In this document: in pieces, positions 1-10,940 of the stretch
Layout: the number at the start of each line of letters is the position of its first letter
Numbering within the stretch: position 1 is the first letter of the stretch
Source of the DNA: Podocnemis expansa
Lineage: Eukaryota > Chordata > Testudines > Podocnemididae
DNA: 64,000 bases
NCBI GenBank assembly: GCA_007922195.1
Contig: ML682007.1
Span: 20,326,998 to 20,390,997 of the forward strand
Reading direction: 5' to 3'
Made by a program: the position numbers and the translations under genes
The notes under the pieces: model-generated
What the model was told of the DNA's origin: nothing
Database searches by the model: none
What the model saw: the letters and a program-made list of their open reading frames with translations, nothing else

Positions 1-220
1 GAAGAAATAGAGCTCATAAAGACCTGGTTCTATCTCACTTAATCTCTTGCAAATTATTTATATTGGACATACAAAAACAGAAGTTACAGAAATCATATTT
101 GTGGTAAAGAAACTAATCTCATTTAATTTGAAGTATCTGCGGTGATTATTTTGTGCATTTTTCCTTCATCTGACACTTGGCAGATAGGGCTGTTAACTTT
201 CAAATGAGAACAAGGCTGAG
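1..220. other. AT-rich single-copy-looking DNA, nothing recognised
   Basis: No open frame, repeat end or RNA motif was recognised. It runs into the MIR that follows. Confidence 0.5.
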
Positions 221-413
221 TGCCGGACTGGAGCCAGGAACCCAGTTCCCTCAGCAAATGCAACAGGAGCAAACAAAGCTTTGCATAAGTCAGTTAAGCT
301 CTATACCTTCATTTCTCAATTTGTAAAATAAGGATAATATTTAATTAGCTCACACAAGTGTTGTGAGGATTGATTAATGTTGGTAAAGTGTTTCAAGAAT
401 AAGCACAAAGACT
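221..413 (+). mobile_element. MIR SINE, degenerate
   Basis: The segment follows the MIR layout in order: a 'ctggagccagga' core-like start, then 'ctcaatttgtaaaataagga', 'ttgtgaggattgattaatg' and 'gtaaagtgtttc'. These are the diagnostic MIR 3' blocks (fewer than N mismatches cannot be stated without alignment). MIRs are ancient tRNA-derived SINEs shared by amniotes. No target duplication is visible, as expected for an old copy. The 3' half (300-413) is the most secure part. Confidence 0.8.
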
Positions 414-2489
414 GTTGACATTGCTACATGCAGGCCATGCCTCAAATGACTAGTTTATTCTTCTATATTAACTGATAACCATAGAATTTAAATGACTTTT
501 GGAGAATACAAGAAGAAAAAATGGAATGAAAGAGAAGAAAAGGAAAAATGAGAGATGGGTAAGAATAGAATTAGATGAGCTTACCTAATCAAATAGTATA
601 AAAAGGAGAAAGTTGAAACCACCCCTTGATCTCCCATGAATAAGTCCCCATACTTCATGAGGAGCCACTTTCTGGGCCTTGCTTGCTCTTTGAAAAATAA
701 TGCCCCTTTATTTTCTTTTCCCCAACAGTTCTGTAAAATACTTTTCAAAGGGTCCAGCAGTGACTGTCCAGGTACCTGGTTAACTGTGCTACCATGTTCA
801 AACTTCAGTTTCAGCTTTTGCTTTCTGGCACTTACACCATAAATTGTTCTTTCACTACTCATCTAGAAGCCTTTCCTCGATGTGCTCATCTTTGTATCCA
901 GCATGACTGCTACAGTCTAAATCTATCTCCATATGGTAAAGCTGTCTACAAAATGTAGAAGAGAAACTCTGCCAATCAGATGCTCCATCCAAGTTTCCTC
1001 CATGTCTTAGCTGTTTCTTCATCTCCATTTATTACTACTTTTTATGTCTGGAAAATTATTACATTCTCTTCCTTGTTTGTTCCTGTTCCTTTCCTGAATT
1101 TAGGACTAATTAAGCAACCAATATGGTCATCAGTCAGGCAAACAAGTGAAGTAAATGGATCAGCTAACACTTACAGCTGCTGCTCTCAGTGCATTACAAG
1201 GGATCACTAGGAAAGCAATCTCAGTGAATGTTAATAGCTTAGTCAATATCCAAAGCAAAACTTTTTCCTGCAGACTGTTTAGATGCTGTAGGGGGCAGGT
1301 GAGTGAGCAGATTGGCTGGTGTTGCAGCTGTGAGTAAACTACCCTTCCAATATCCTTCACCAGAAAACTTGGATTTGCTACAGCATGAAAGTTAACTGAG
1401 TCCTAATTTGTTCAAGATTGAAAAGCCAGTCTCTTGGAAGTAAATTGGGCCAGCATTCAAACAGCATGTACTCAGATTTAGTTGCACATACCAATCAATC
1501 TGTGTCTGAAAAGACAGCAGCATGCCTTGAAACCAGTGAATATGAGAAATTTTACAACTCTGCTCCAAAACAGGACAAGAAGAGATACCTAGCAGTTGAT
1601 GTTTCACACAACTGAAACACTTCCACTTGATTTTTCATTTTCAAGGCTACAAAGTGTGTGTCAGACCAACTCTTTTCCATTTTTCATCAAACCCTCACAC
1701 ATATCTTTTTGGTTGGTTGGTTTTGGGTGGTGTTTATTTTCTTTTTTACACAGAGAACTGCCAAAAAAAACTAGTTCCCACCCAGAGTTTGCTAGTTGTC
1801 ATAATTAATAATGGTGCTGTTTTATGAAAAACAATGTGTTCATGTTTTCGCACGTTTTGCAGTGTCTTTCCATTGCTCAGATAGTCTCTACAGTCAGAGC
1901 AAGGCCTGTGCGTTTTTTTATGTCTCACATTGGCCATATAAAAGCAATGATGACTTCCAAAAAAGAGTTCAGGCATGTTGAGTTAGCACGTACAGCTTGA
2001 TGTTATTAATCTAACATCATCCATTTAAGGGGCAAATATTCTTTCCCACAGTCAGGCATTCCTGTGGAAATTAAATGGCATCTAGTTTAATTATAGACTA
2101 TTGCAGCATATGATCTGTCCCTTTTAAGATCCAGTTCAGAATGTAGTTGCTGCACAATATCAGTTTAAACAAAGATGGGCTGATCAAGACAGATCAGGAT
2201 TAGGGATAGCACCTTGAGTTTTCAGAATTCAAATCTGATCCAAATCCAGGCTAAGGGTCAGGTTTGAAGTTGCTGACAAGCTCTGAGGTGAAATGGTGAA
2301 TTCCAGAAGATCAGCCATTCTTGCAACTTCCTTTGTCATCAGCAAGATTCAAAAAAGATTGATTCAGCTTATAAAGCTGAGAAAATAAGGGCTTTGCACC
2401 TTAGCTGGAAGTACATATTGATAAAGCCTAGTTGCGATTCAGGCCTGTTGAATTCCAAGGAACTCAGGGTTTAACAATACTTGTTGCAT
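414..2489. other. non-coding, nothing recognised
   Basis: Short open frames on both strands (up to 93 codons at 581-862, minus) have no recognisable domain and overlap each other. No repeat family was identified, so this may be single-copy sequence. Confidence 0.5.
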
Positions 2490-2537
2490 TTGTAAAGTAT
2501 CTTTCATCTGATGATCTTAAAGTGCTTTCAAAGTATT
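2490..2537 (-). mobile_element. MIR-like tail fragment
   Basis: The stretch 'ctttcatctgatgatctta' followed by 'aagtgctttcaaag' resembles the end of turtle MIR copies read on the minus strand, where 'ctttcatc..gatctcaaagcgctttacaa' is typical. Only about 48 bp are similar, so this is weak. Confidence 0.4.
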
Positions 2538-3962
2538 AAAAAAAGAAGACTGAATATCTATCTACTGAAAAAAAGGAAATGCAGTTTGAAGGAATGGTTG
2601 AGAGCAATTCTGAGGTACTGGCAAGATGTCCTCTAAGCAGAGATAGATAATTTGGACTGAGCACAGGGACCGGAATAGACATCTGTGCCCTCTGAACCAG
2701 TTCAAACACAGTAATTATGTGGCAATGTGAAGTGATGGATCAAATGTGCTGGAGCTTGAACTCCTCTATTTATCCATGGAAAAAATACAGGCAGACAGGT
2801 TATATTACCCTAACACAACCCAGCCCAGGTCTGGAAGTGAGACAATGCTGGGAAAGTTTCACTCTCGGCTGATGATACCAAAATAAGGGCCAGTTAGTGC
2901 CAAACATGCTGGTAGTGTTTGATAGGTTGGCACCTGTTCAATGGAAAGTGCACGAAGACTCCTCAGCAAGGTGAGAGATTCACTTGCTTCCACAGAATTG
3001 TAACATCTTCTCAGTCTCTTGACTTGGTCTGGATCTGAACCCATGTATTTACAGAGAAAAGCTCAATTATCCATAAGCAGCCCTCCGAGCATGCCAATGC
3101 TCCCTCTTCTCTTGGAACAGTTAATCCAACAAGGGAGAACCTTAACATTTCATAATTCTTTCATGGGTCATGTCAGAGAAAACCATGTTTTGCCTTAATG
3201 AACCAGGAAGAAGGATGGCCAGGTGAATGGTGGCTGAAGGTGAGAGATTCATTTCCATCAAACTTGCACTGCTGAGTCACTTTCTACAGTCAGACTTGTG
3301 TCTATGGTTAAAAGGCTTTCATGGCCCAGCCAAGTTCTTAAACAACGGACTGGTTGTGTGCAGAGTGATACATCATCTGGCTGCCTGGAAGCAACATGTG
3401 TTACATTCTCTTCCTTGTTTGTTCTAGAGATCACTTCCAGTGATGAAACATCCGGGAGTTTCTTTTGACTGATCTCAGCATTTGGGCACCAAACGTCACA
3501 TATTGAAAGTGCAATGACCAGTGTAATACATTCATAATATGTGCTGGGAAACATTACAGGAGAGTTGCTCTCTTAGTATTTTCCCCTTGAGAATTTGTGT
3601 TCTTTGTCTTTGCAGCTTTACCGTATTTGGTGCTTTTTTCAAAAGGCAAAGAGAACATGCAACATGCCAGGAAAATATCCATTTAGCACACTGAAAAGAG
3701 ATGATAAATGGCTGTCAGTATGGTCATTCTCCCCTTTTTTCTTTTCCCTCATTTATTCTTCATTCCCATCAGTGTTTATAACATATATGCTAAGACATGT
3801 TTTGAATAATAATAATAATAAGATATGAAATTCCTACTCCCCAAGCATATTTATTTTCACAAATATGTTTCTATACAATTAATACCTGAAGATATTTTTA
3901 AGGAAAAATTTGATCTATGAAAGCAAAAAAACAGTCCTGAACAAAAAGTGGTTTTGTCTTCT
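2538..3962. other. non-coding, nothing recognised
   Basis: No coding or repeat signature was found apart from a short (AAT)n run at 3805-3821. The open frame at 3258-3554 (minus, 98 codons) has no recognisable motif. Confidence 0.5.
3805..3821 (+). repeat. (AAT)n microsatellite, short
   Basis: About five AAT units follow 'tttg' directly in the sequence. Confidence 0.85.
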
Positions 3963-4202
3963 CTCTACCTCCCCTTCTTCTAATATGCTGTTCCATACTG
4001 TTTGACTCTAAACAACTGCTTTGATTTGCTGAAACAGTCTGATCTGATTCTATGACTTACACTTCCCTGCATTTCTTTTCTTCCCATTCTGTAAGTTCCC
4101 CCATCTTGAAAGCATCTGGCAAAGTGCGATATTCTCCCACAAAAGCTCATGCAATAAATAAATTTGTTAGTCTTTAAAAGTGCCACAAGATGCCTTGTTA
4201 GT
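3963..4202 (+). mobile_element. Penelope-like element 3' non-coding tail, old copy
   Basis: It aligns by eye over more than 200 bp with the tail that follows the GIY-YIG remnant at 60925-61115. Shared blocks are 'aatatgctgttc', 'aactgctttgatttgctg', 'cagtctga', 'ctatgacttacactt', 'gtaagttcccccatctt', 'aaagctcatg' and 'gttagtctttaaaagtgcca'. This ties the short foldback copies elsewhere in the window to a PLE 3' end. The copy stops in the 'ccttgtta' segment, before the terminal 'aacacggctacc' block, so its 3' end is lost or mutated. Confidence 0.72.
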
Positions 4203-4827
4203 TCTGAATCTGATCAGGTGTACCTGATTCATCTGCTGAGTGAATTTGGTGGCTGATTCTACTTTTCACTGAAGTAATATTTTTAAAAAGAAAAAAGGTC
4301 TTTTGTACAGGTTGCAGAAAAAGCAATAAATAATAATTGTGTCAGGCAGTGCAGGCTATTGGTACCTATAAAACCCAAATTTCAAATCCTGAGCCAGATG
4401 CATCCCTGTGATTGGGCAGGCTCCAGTGCAGGAAGGGATCAGATATGATCTTTATGTTCCTATAGCATGATTATAGGGAAATTGCAGCCCCTGGGAGTGT
4501 GCAGGCTGCCATAGACTGTGCCTTTGCTTGCTTTATTTTCCCCAGTAGTATTTTGCAGGGGAACAGACACACCATTCACAGCCAGGAGTGGCAAAGCAAG
4601 GAGTAGAAGATGGAATCCTCTCTACAGCCCCACCATCACAACCTCTGGACCTCAGTATCCCATATGAACTTGTAAAAAAATATCTACCTTCTAGGTTTCT
4701 GAAGAAATCTGTAGTTTTTTTGAACACTATGCTTTACTGTGTGATAAACATTTCCCAGAAGCAGTTCTGGGATGGAGCAGAGAAGAATTTTTCATCTCTC
4801 CTGTTCAACCCCCTAGACATCTTCATA
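4203..4827. other. non-coding, nothing recognised
   Basis: No repeat end or coding signature was seen. Open frames at 4533-4727 (minus) and 4588-4833 (plus) are antisense to each other and unrecognised. Confidence 0.5.
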
Positions 4828-4835
4828 CTGTAGTT

Positions 4836-5052
4836 CAGTGGTTCCCTATGTTTCCTCTGCCATGGCATGCCTTGCTACTTTTAATTAATTTGAGGCACAC
4901 CACCATATAGTTTCCAAATGAACTCAAGAATATTCATGAGCCAGTGAGCCAATCCAGAGCTATTTGAATAGTTTTTCAAAATATTTTGTGGCACACCTGC
5001 TCCGACCTGATGGCACACCTGTGTGCTATGGCACACTGGTTTGGAAATACTG
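4836..5052. mobile_element. hAT-like non-autonomous element A
   Basis: The ends are inverted (CAGTGGTTCCCTATGTTTCC at the left; the right end read backwards is CAGTATTTCCAAACCAGT). The perfect 8-bp direct repeat ctgtagtt flanks it at 4828-4835 and 5053-5060. Terminal CAGTGG and an 8-bp target duplication are the usual signature of hAT/Charlie-type elements. At 217 bp it has no transposase. Its interior ('ttaatttgaggcacaccacc', 'ggcacacctg') is unlike element B. Confidence 0.8.
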
Positions 5053-5060
5053 CTGTAGTT

Positions 5061-5245
5061 CAGTAGTTCTCAACCACTGTGCACTGTGTCTGGACACGTT
5101 GCAGTGTTGCCACACAGCAGTAAGGATGTCACAGAGAGGTGGGGGGGGACTGGTTTCAACCTGGGGCGTAGATGGGCTGGTGTGTCCTGGAGGGTTGTGC
5201 ACATCGCCAAGCATGTCGTGACCCACAAAAAGTTGAGAACCACTG
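5061..5245. mobile_element. hAT-like non-autonomous element B
   Basis: The terminal inverted repeats are CAGTAGTTCTCAACCACTG and, read backwards from the right, CAGTGGTTCTCAAC. The left target copy (5053-5060, ctgtagtt) is also the right target copy of element A, and the right target copy at 5246-5253 (ctgtagat) differs at one base. A related copy of the same family lies at 59338-59503. No transposase frame is present; the overlapping open frames of 83-85 codons are by-products. Confidence 0.8.
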
Positions 5246-5253
5246 CTGTAGAT

Positions 5254-6965
5254 TACTAAAAAACACTCTTTTGTCAACCATTGGACAACTGTAGATAATC
5301 CCTCAGGTCAACAACACATGGACCATTGGTCCAACTTCCTTTCTTTAGCTAGTTTAGCACAGGAGAGTGAATGTCTACATGAAAATGTGGCTTTCAACTA
5401 TAACTCTGCATTCAAGATAACCAATTGCAAACTGATTTGAAAGCAGACCAGAGCTGGAGAAACTCTGACAATGAGGCAGACGTTTGAAGAGTTGGACCTC
5501 TGAACATGTCAGCATCACATATGGACAAGAGCCTTTCTGACCATTTTGTTTTCTTCTTAAGCACTTGTCTCCAGGCCCTTACCAGATTGGAGGTGTTCAG
5601 TGAGTTTTATTTTTAGCATCTTTCAGTGATTTTCTCAGAAATTTTTATCTTTAGCCTTCCCAAATCAAATGACAAGATTCATTACCACTATATGCACACT
5701 TTCCATGGGGAAATTTCTGTCCAGTAGTCTTTCATCCCAATCTTTGAATTTTAGAACTTGGATATCTATCGGTGCCTGCTCCAGCCAACAGAGTGCAGCA
5801 AAGGTGGGGGTTGGGGGTAGACTGTGTCATCCTTCTGGACTAAGCTTATGTTATTCTGCAAGATACCAAAAAGAATTTGTTTCCTGTCAAGATATTTTAG
5901 GTAAACCTCAGCAACAGGTAATATTGTTGCATAAAAGCATGAAAGGAATTGGTGAAATGATACAAGGCATGAGCCCTTGGCTATGAGATCATCACAAATA
6001 CAGAACAAACTACACCTCTGTCCTGAACTGAGTGCTCCTCCTGCTGTGTTTGAGTTCATGCCTTTACCTCTCCTGGGGTGGAATTCCATGGTTCTCCCAT
6101 TCTTAGACTAGACTCTGGGCTCGAGCACCCAGTGTATCACCCATGCTTACCCAGCATGTCCAACTGGGTTTGGTGTCTGCAGTTCTTTCCTTTTGAGACT
6201 CTCTGACCAATGGTGATTATAGTGTCCAGGCAGCTTTATTAAACCTAAGTATTATTTATTTTACAATAGGAGCAAAGCATAAGAGAAAGAAGGATTTTAA
6301 AATAACAAACAGCTTTCATTATTGTTTATAATGTTGTTGGAGCTGTGTGGGTTCCCAGCTGATAGAGCTTTCAGAAGTTGGTCCAAAAAAAGATCACCTC
6401 ACTTATTCTGTCTCCCAAACAGCCTACACTCATCTGTTGTATCTAAAAGCAAGCCAGCTTTGATGGTAAGCTAGATAGGCCTAATTTCTCCAAATATCCC
6501 AATGGGTGCCTGTCTTTCAGTGTGCTTCCTCCAATCAGCTCTGCCAAACACCACTCCTCTCTTGAGAAAGAATCCTTTTTTAAACCACTATAGTTTTTTG
6601 ATCTTGAGTGTTCCTGAGCCTTTTCCTGTCTTGGCATTGTTTCTTCACAACATTAAAGTGGCTGCAGAAAAGTGGCTTATCTTGAGTCATTTTCTTCCCT
6701 TCTGGTTGTTTTCCATTACAGCACCTACTAAACCAAAAAACTCATACTATAAACATCCCAAAAACCAGATCAACACACTGTATTCATAAATGCTTACAGA
6801 ACAGCTCCAGTTCCAAAGCGATGACTCTGGTTAGCTTCCCATGAAAGAAACAATATCTGACAAATCTATTCATTATTTTAGCAAATAGGGCAAATTCAAG
6901 GAAGCACTCTATATAAGTGCTCAACAGAAAACTGCTTGCCCAGCATCAGTGGCCTCCAACCTTCC
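5254..6965. other. non-coding, nothing recognised
   Basis: The antisense pair of open frames at 5669-5986 (plus) and 5766-6089 (minus), about 105 codons each, has no recognisable motif. No repeat family was identified. Confidence 0.5.
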
Positions 6966-7000
6966 ACTGAAGTAGACTAACACGGTTACGCCTTTGAAAA
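6966..7000 (+). mobile_element. PLE 3' terminal fragment
   Basis: 'gaagtagactaacacggtta' followed by 'cgcctttg' matches the last ~35 bp of the PLE tail found elsewhere ('gaactagactaacacggcta' 'cccctttgg'). The copy is truncated just 5' of this block, which fits 5' truncation with a kept 3' end. Confidence 0.65.
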
Positions 7001-7729
7001 ATGCATGTAATCAGGGGTTAAAGTAAGCCAGAAAGCTGTTCTGGGGCCCATAAATTTGAGGGGTCAATGTTCTAGGGCCCCTAAAAATAGCCCCACCTGC
7101 TGTGCGCTGCCGCTCCAGTCAGGCTGGGGAATTTTCAAATCTCCCATCCTGAGCATGCTCAGATGCATGCACAGGGCAGGAGCAGCCTGGCTAGGGGGCA
7201 ACTTGTGGCAACCCCCCCTTCAGCTCCAGCCAGGTAGAATAGGCTCCCTAGGGGGTCAGGAAACCAGCTGATGGGGAGCAGGAGGCTCAGGGAGCTGGCG
7301 GGAAGTCGGGTGCATGCGATTCAGACCAGGAAGAGGGTTGAGGAACATGGCAGCTGCATAAACAATTGCACAGAGACAGGCAAGCAGCAGGGTATTCTCT
7401 CTCTCACTCTCCTGCTTCTTGGGAGTTTGCCGAAGGGGAGAAGGGCCGGAAAAGGGGAGTGGAGTTGACCACTTTGCAAGGCTGGGCCCCACCTTTGATC
7501 CTCATTCTGCTTTGGGAAGGGGTGTTTGAAGAGGGATGGAGGCAAATAGGGTTTAGGACAAACTAGGCTGCAGTGGAGGGCTGCCATTCACCATAAATTT
7601 ACAGACCCAGAATTTAAAAAAAAAAACAAAAAAAATCAACTCTAACACCCTGTAAATAAATAAAAATGGCTGTGAAGAAGGGTAGAAATAAAACATACTG
7701 GATTCTGACATCACCTACTTCAATCATGT

Positions 7730-7866
7730 TCCAGAGGGGTAGTCACGTTAATCTAATTCATAAAAACGAACAAGGAGTCCTATGGCACTGTTAAACCCTA
7801 ACAAATGTGTTTATTCCATGATCTTTGTTAGACGTTAAAAGTGCCACAGCTACCTTGTTTGTTTTG
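7730..7866 (-). mobile_element. PLE foldback copy
   Basis: Left end 'ttccagaggggtagtcacgt' is the intact 3' terminus read on the minus strand. It continues through 'aacaaggagtcctatggcac' and then folds back ('acgttaaaagtgccacagct' ... 'ccttgtttgttttg'). The inverted arm is cut at ttgttttg, the same place as in the 24.1 and 17.9 kb copies. The central stem is lost. No clear target duplication was found. Confidence 0.7.
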
Positions 7867-7929
7867 TCCTCATTCAGAATCAATTCTTGTATCACAAAAT
7901 TACACTGGCTGTGATGCTGTCAATTTCCT

Positions 7930-8150
7930 ACAAGGAGTTTGGTGTCACTTTTAAAGACTAACAAGTTTATTTATCATGTGAGCTTTCATGTGAGAAAGTT
8001 CAGCTTCATCAGATGATTGAAGAAAGTTTCTGACAACGTGGGATTTTCTCCCACGAAAGTTCATGCAACAAATAAATTCATTTGTCTTTAAAAGTGACAC
8101 CAGACTCCCTGTTTGTTTTGCTGAAATAGACTAACACAGCCACCCCTTTG
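7930..8150 (+). mobile_element. PLE foldback copy, long arms
   Basis: The left arm begins inside the inverted copy ('caaggagtttggtgtcactt'), runs to 'ctttcatgtgagaaag', then turns. The right arm reads 'gtgggattttctcccac', 'gaaagttcatgc', 'tttaaaagtgacaccagact' and ends with the intact 3' end 'ctaacacagccacccctttg'. So the 3' end is kept and the 5' side is truncated in the inverted arm. Hammerhead-like core pieces lie at 8030-8058. Confidence 0.75.
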
Positions 8151-8399
8151 CATGCCCAACGATTGGTAAACCGTCAATTAACTGCTGCTAAAACAGTGGC
8201 AGAATTTGAAATTCCTCTGCACAGACTATCGTGAGTGAGTACCACTTTTGTGATATTATTGTATGGTGTTTATGGTATTTTTAGTGATGTCAGTAAAAGG
8301 TTTACCATATTAGTTAAAGAAAATTCAGCTTCAGCTCTTCATGTCAGTAAAAACCAAAATGCAAGGCTGGGAATCCTTTCCCTGTGATGATAACAGGGG

Positions 8400-8610
8400 G
8401 TAGAAAGGGCAGCATGTGAGATCAGAAGGAGGATGGGGGGTGGAGGGGGCAGCGTGTGAGGCCAGGATGGGGGTGAGGGGTGGAGGGGGCAGTGTGTGAA
8501 GCCAGGATCAGGGCCAGGAGGGCAGCGGAGGTGGTGTGAGGCTGGGATTCAGATCAGGGAGGTGCAGAGAGGTGGAGAGGGCAGCTTGTGAGGCTGGGGT
8601 CAAGGCTAGT
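8400..8610 (+). repeat. G-rich tandem repeat, ~40-bp unit
   Basis: The marker 'ggcag..tgtgag' recurs at 8408, 8448, 8488 and 8580, with a variant at 8521. That gives spacings of 40, 40, 33 and 59 bp. Units are imperfect and rich in 'ggtggaggggg'. The run lies just inside the right edge of the possible composite element. Confidence 0.65.
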
Positions 8611-8795
8611 ATTTTTATGGAGTGATAACCATATTTTTGTGGAGTGATAAGCGACACATATGGTACTAAAAAGTGGTTGCAAATGCCTACCTGGGCTGGG
8701 GCCCATACATGCATGAAGGGGGCCCAGACAATATGGGAAGGGGGCCCAGAGATTAGGAGGATTTTGGGGTCTGTCAAATTATACTTTAACCACTG

Positions 8796-9354
8796 CATAT
8801 ATAGTGTTTGCGTGTTCTATATGAACTGATAATGGCCTGAGCACACTTTCTCCACCCACATTGATTTTAGTGTCTTCCAGCAATAATTATAACAATTTAT
8901 AATTAACTATTGTTGTTGCTGATGTCATTGTTACAGATCAAATATACCTCTTATTAAGACAGTGTGTATCTATTATTTTTGACTGTGGGTTCCAGAAGTT
9001 AATTGCATGTTGCATAACAGGCATGTCCTTTGTTCTTTTCTAAATCCCTTTTAATTCCATTGATTAATTTCTCTTGCTGTTCTGTACTGGGACCGTACAA
9101 ATAGGCATGCCTATCTGGCCTTCTTCATACTAGCTGCAATTGTGCTCTGTAACAAAAGGCCAATATGCGTTCATGTGTCATCTTCTATGGAATTCTGTCC
9201 CCTTCCTTCCTCCAATCATTGTAGTTACTCTATAAAAATGGAATGCAGAATGGTCTGTAATTCAGCCACAGGTCCGAGAGTCAGAGCTGAATTCTATTCT
9301 CTGCTGAGTGTGATTTTGGTAAAAATGGCATTTGAGTTCCAAATTGAGGCACTT
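8796..9354. other. non-coding, nothing recognised
   Basis: AT-rich with no repeat end or coding signature. The 75-codon open frame at 9142-9369 is unrecognised. Confidence 0.5.
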
Positions 9355-9530
9355 GGGCCTGATTTTTAGCAGTCCTTGGTACCCTCCTCCCCAAATAAAG
9401 AAAATGCAAGCTGTACATGCTCAGCACCTTTGGGAGTTAGGCTATAGATGCTTCAATTTAGGCACCAAAAACACAGAGCCACCCAAAATTAACTTAAGCA
9501 CTTGAAAATGTTGACTTTCATCTCTCTGAG
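9355..9530. repeat. probable ancient amniote interspersed repeat
   Basis: Phrases such as 'gggcctgatttttagcag', 'tgctcagcacct' and 'tttaggcacc' resemble a widespread amniote repeat with 'ggcctgattttcagaggtgc'. The family name is not secure. Confidence 0.35.
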
Positions 9531-9689
9531 CTGGATTCAGGTCACCCTTGAGTCAATGTGACCTTCGCTGTTGATCAAAATGGGACCAGTATTTGACCCT
9601 TTGTGCCTCGGTCCTCCCCTCCGTCTGTGACTCATAGCATTTACCTTGATGGCCGCCCCTCCTGGGCAATCACTAAAGTATAGAGAATG

Positions 9690-10186
9690 TGTGAAGGGAA
9701 CAGATGGCCCCTTCACCTTAACTAGATGGCCCCCTTGAACTTAACTGGATGGCCGTTACCCACCCTGAGTGCACATTGTCTTTGCAGGGCTTGGTGTAGG
9801 TGGGCTCTGCCTGACTGCAAGGTCCTGCAGGGCATGACTCATACCACCATTGTTTTCTGCATTCCCTGTAATCAGGGAAAGGCAGGAAACACAGTTTAAA
9901 AGCTGAGGATCTGGAGTGCTCAGGCAGGACGGTTTTCAACATCTCGCCTGGCCTGATCACCCAGACGCCGACCTCTTCCGCCCATGAGTTTCCCCCAGAG
10001 CGTATCCACGAGTTACCTCTATGAGTACAACTGCCGGCCGATTACGAGTCTCCTTCTCCCACCTGTAATGCTGCTGCCGCTGCTGCTAATAGGAGTGGTA
10101 AGAGTCTGCCCTGCAATCTTTCTCTAAAGAATAAAGTTATTCTATTTCTTTACTGCTGCTTTGAAACTGTTCTCCCCAGCTTTACA
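9690..10186 (+). mobile_element. probable solo retroviral-type LTR
   Basis: This 497-bp unit starts TGTGAAGGG and ends CTTTACA, so the short ends TGTGAA/TTTACA are near-inverted as in LTRs. A TATA-like TTTAAAAGC lies at 9895-9903, and a polyadenylation signal AATAAA at 10130-10135 is followed by T/GT-rich sequence. That order and spacing fit U3-R-U5. No primer-binding site or gag/pol frame follows, so it looks like a solo LTR. A clean target duplication was not found, so the edges are tentative. Confidence 0.55.
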
Positions 10187-10571
10187 GACTTGTGTGTGTG
10201 TCTTTCTGTTTATCTGCTGCTCCAGTTTGTGTTAGGAGCTCCCGTGTCTGTAATTGCCTGTTGCTACTTTGTTTCACTCAGTGTATCCCTTTTCCTTCTG
10301 GGCTGTTTGAACTTGCTTTAAGAGTGTCATTGTGTTGCAATATTGTATAAGTGGTAGCCTTAGTAGTATTAAGTTAGGTAGGTGATAAGATTGTTTCCTT
10401 TAGTTTGTAGCCTTTAGAATTGTTTTGTTAAGTTGCTTTTGCCCTCCCCTCTGTAACTTCCCCAACTTAAATAAACTTTTTCTATTTAAACTCTCTTTGT
10501 CCCCTCTTTATTTTCTGTATTTCCCCTCCTGCCATGCCCCAACTCTGCCCTGGGATTTCGCCGTTTTTCCT
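10187..10571 (+). other. T-rich spacer with a second poly(A)-signal unit
   Basis: It contains 'ttaagttaggtaggtgataag' (split here as a description of 10367-10388) and AATAAA in 'cttaaataaacttt' near 10470. A similar pair of features recurs at about 11370-11530, flanking the C-rich block. No gene was recognised. Confidence 0.4.
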
Positions 10572-10940
10572 CAGCTCCACTACTTCCGCCACTTGCCCTC
10601 TACCCCTCCATTCCCCCCAGCTTGCCGCCTTCTTGCAGCGCCCCCTTTCCCTCGTCTGCTGCTTGCCCTCTACCCCTCCATTCCTCCTGGCTCGCCGCTT
10701 TCCTGTGGCGCCCCCTTCCCTCGTCCACCGCTTGCCTTCTACCCTTCAGTTCCCCCTAGCTCGCCGCTTTCCTGCGGCACCCGCTTTCCCTCATCCGCCG
10801 CTTGCCCTCTACCCTTCAGTTCCCCCCAGCTCACCCCTTTCTTGCTGCGCCCCCTTTCCCGTGGCCGCCACTTGCCTTCTACCCCTCCATTCCCCCTGAC
10901 TGCTGCTTTTCCACGGCTCCCATCCCTGTGGCCCTCCCCC
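10572..10940 (+). repeat. C-rich tandem repeat, ~70-bp unit
   Basis: The marker 'cttgccctctacccctcc' (or 'cttgccttctacccttca') starts at 10592, 10662, 10731, 10801 and 10871, a period of 69-70 bp, with at least five units. The strand bias removes stop codons in all plus frames. This explains the 264-codon proline-rich open frame at 10425-11219 and its overlapping neighbours, none of which should be read as genes. Confidence 0.85.

Larger units (their letters stand above)
7012..8795. mobile_element. possible composite DNA element with nested PLE copies
   Basis: The left edge CAGGGGTTAAAGTAAGCC (7012) and the right edge, read backwards, CAGTGGTTAAAGTATAATTTG (8795) are inverted matches. The same right edge recurs at 57931. 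The inside contains a GC-rich segment (7060-7580), two PLE foldbacks and a G-rich tandem repeat. Flanking octamers (catgtaat / catatata) match at only five of eight positions. It may therefore be two partial elements rather than one interrupted element. Confidence 0.35.
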
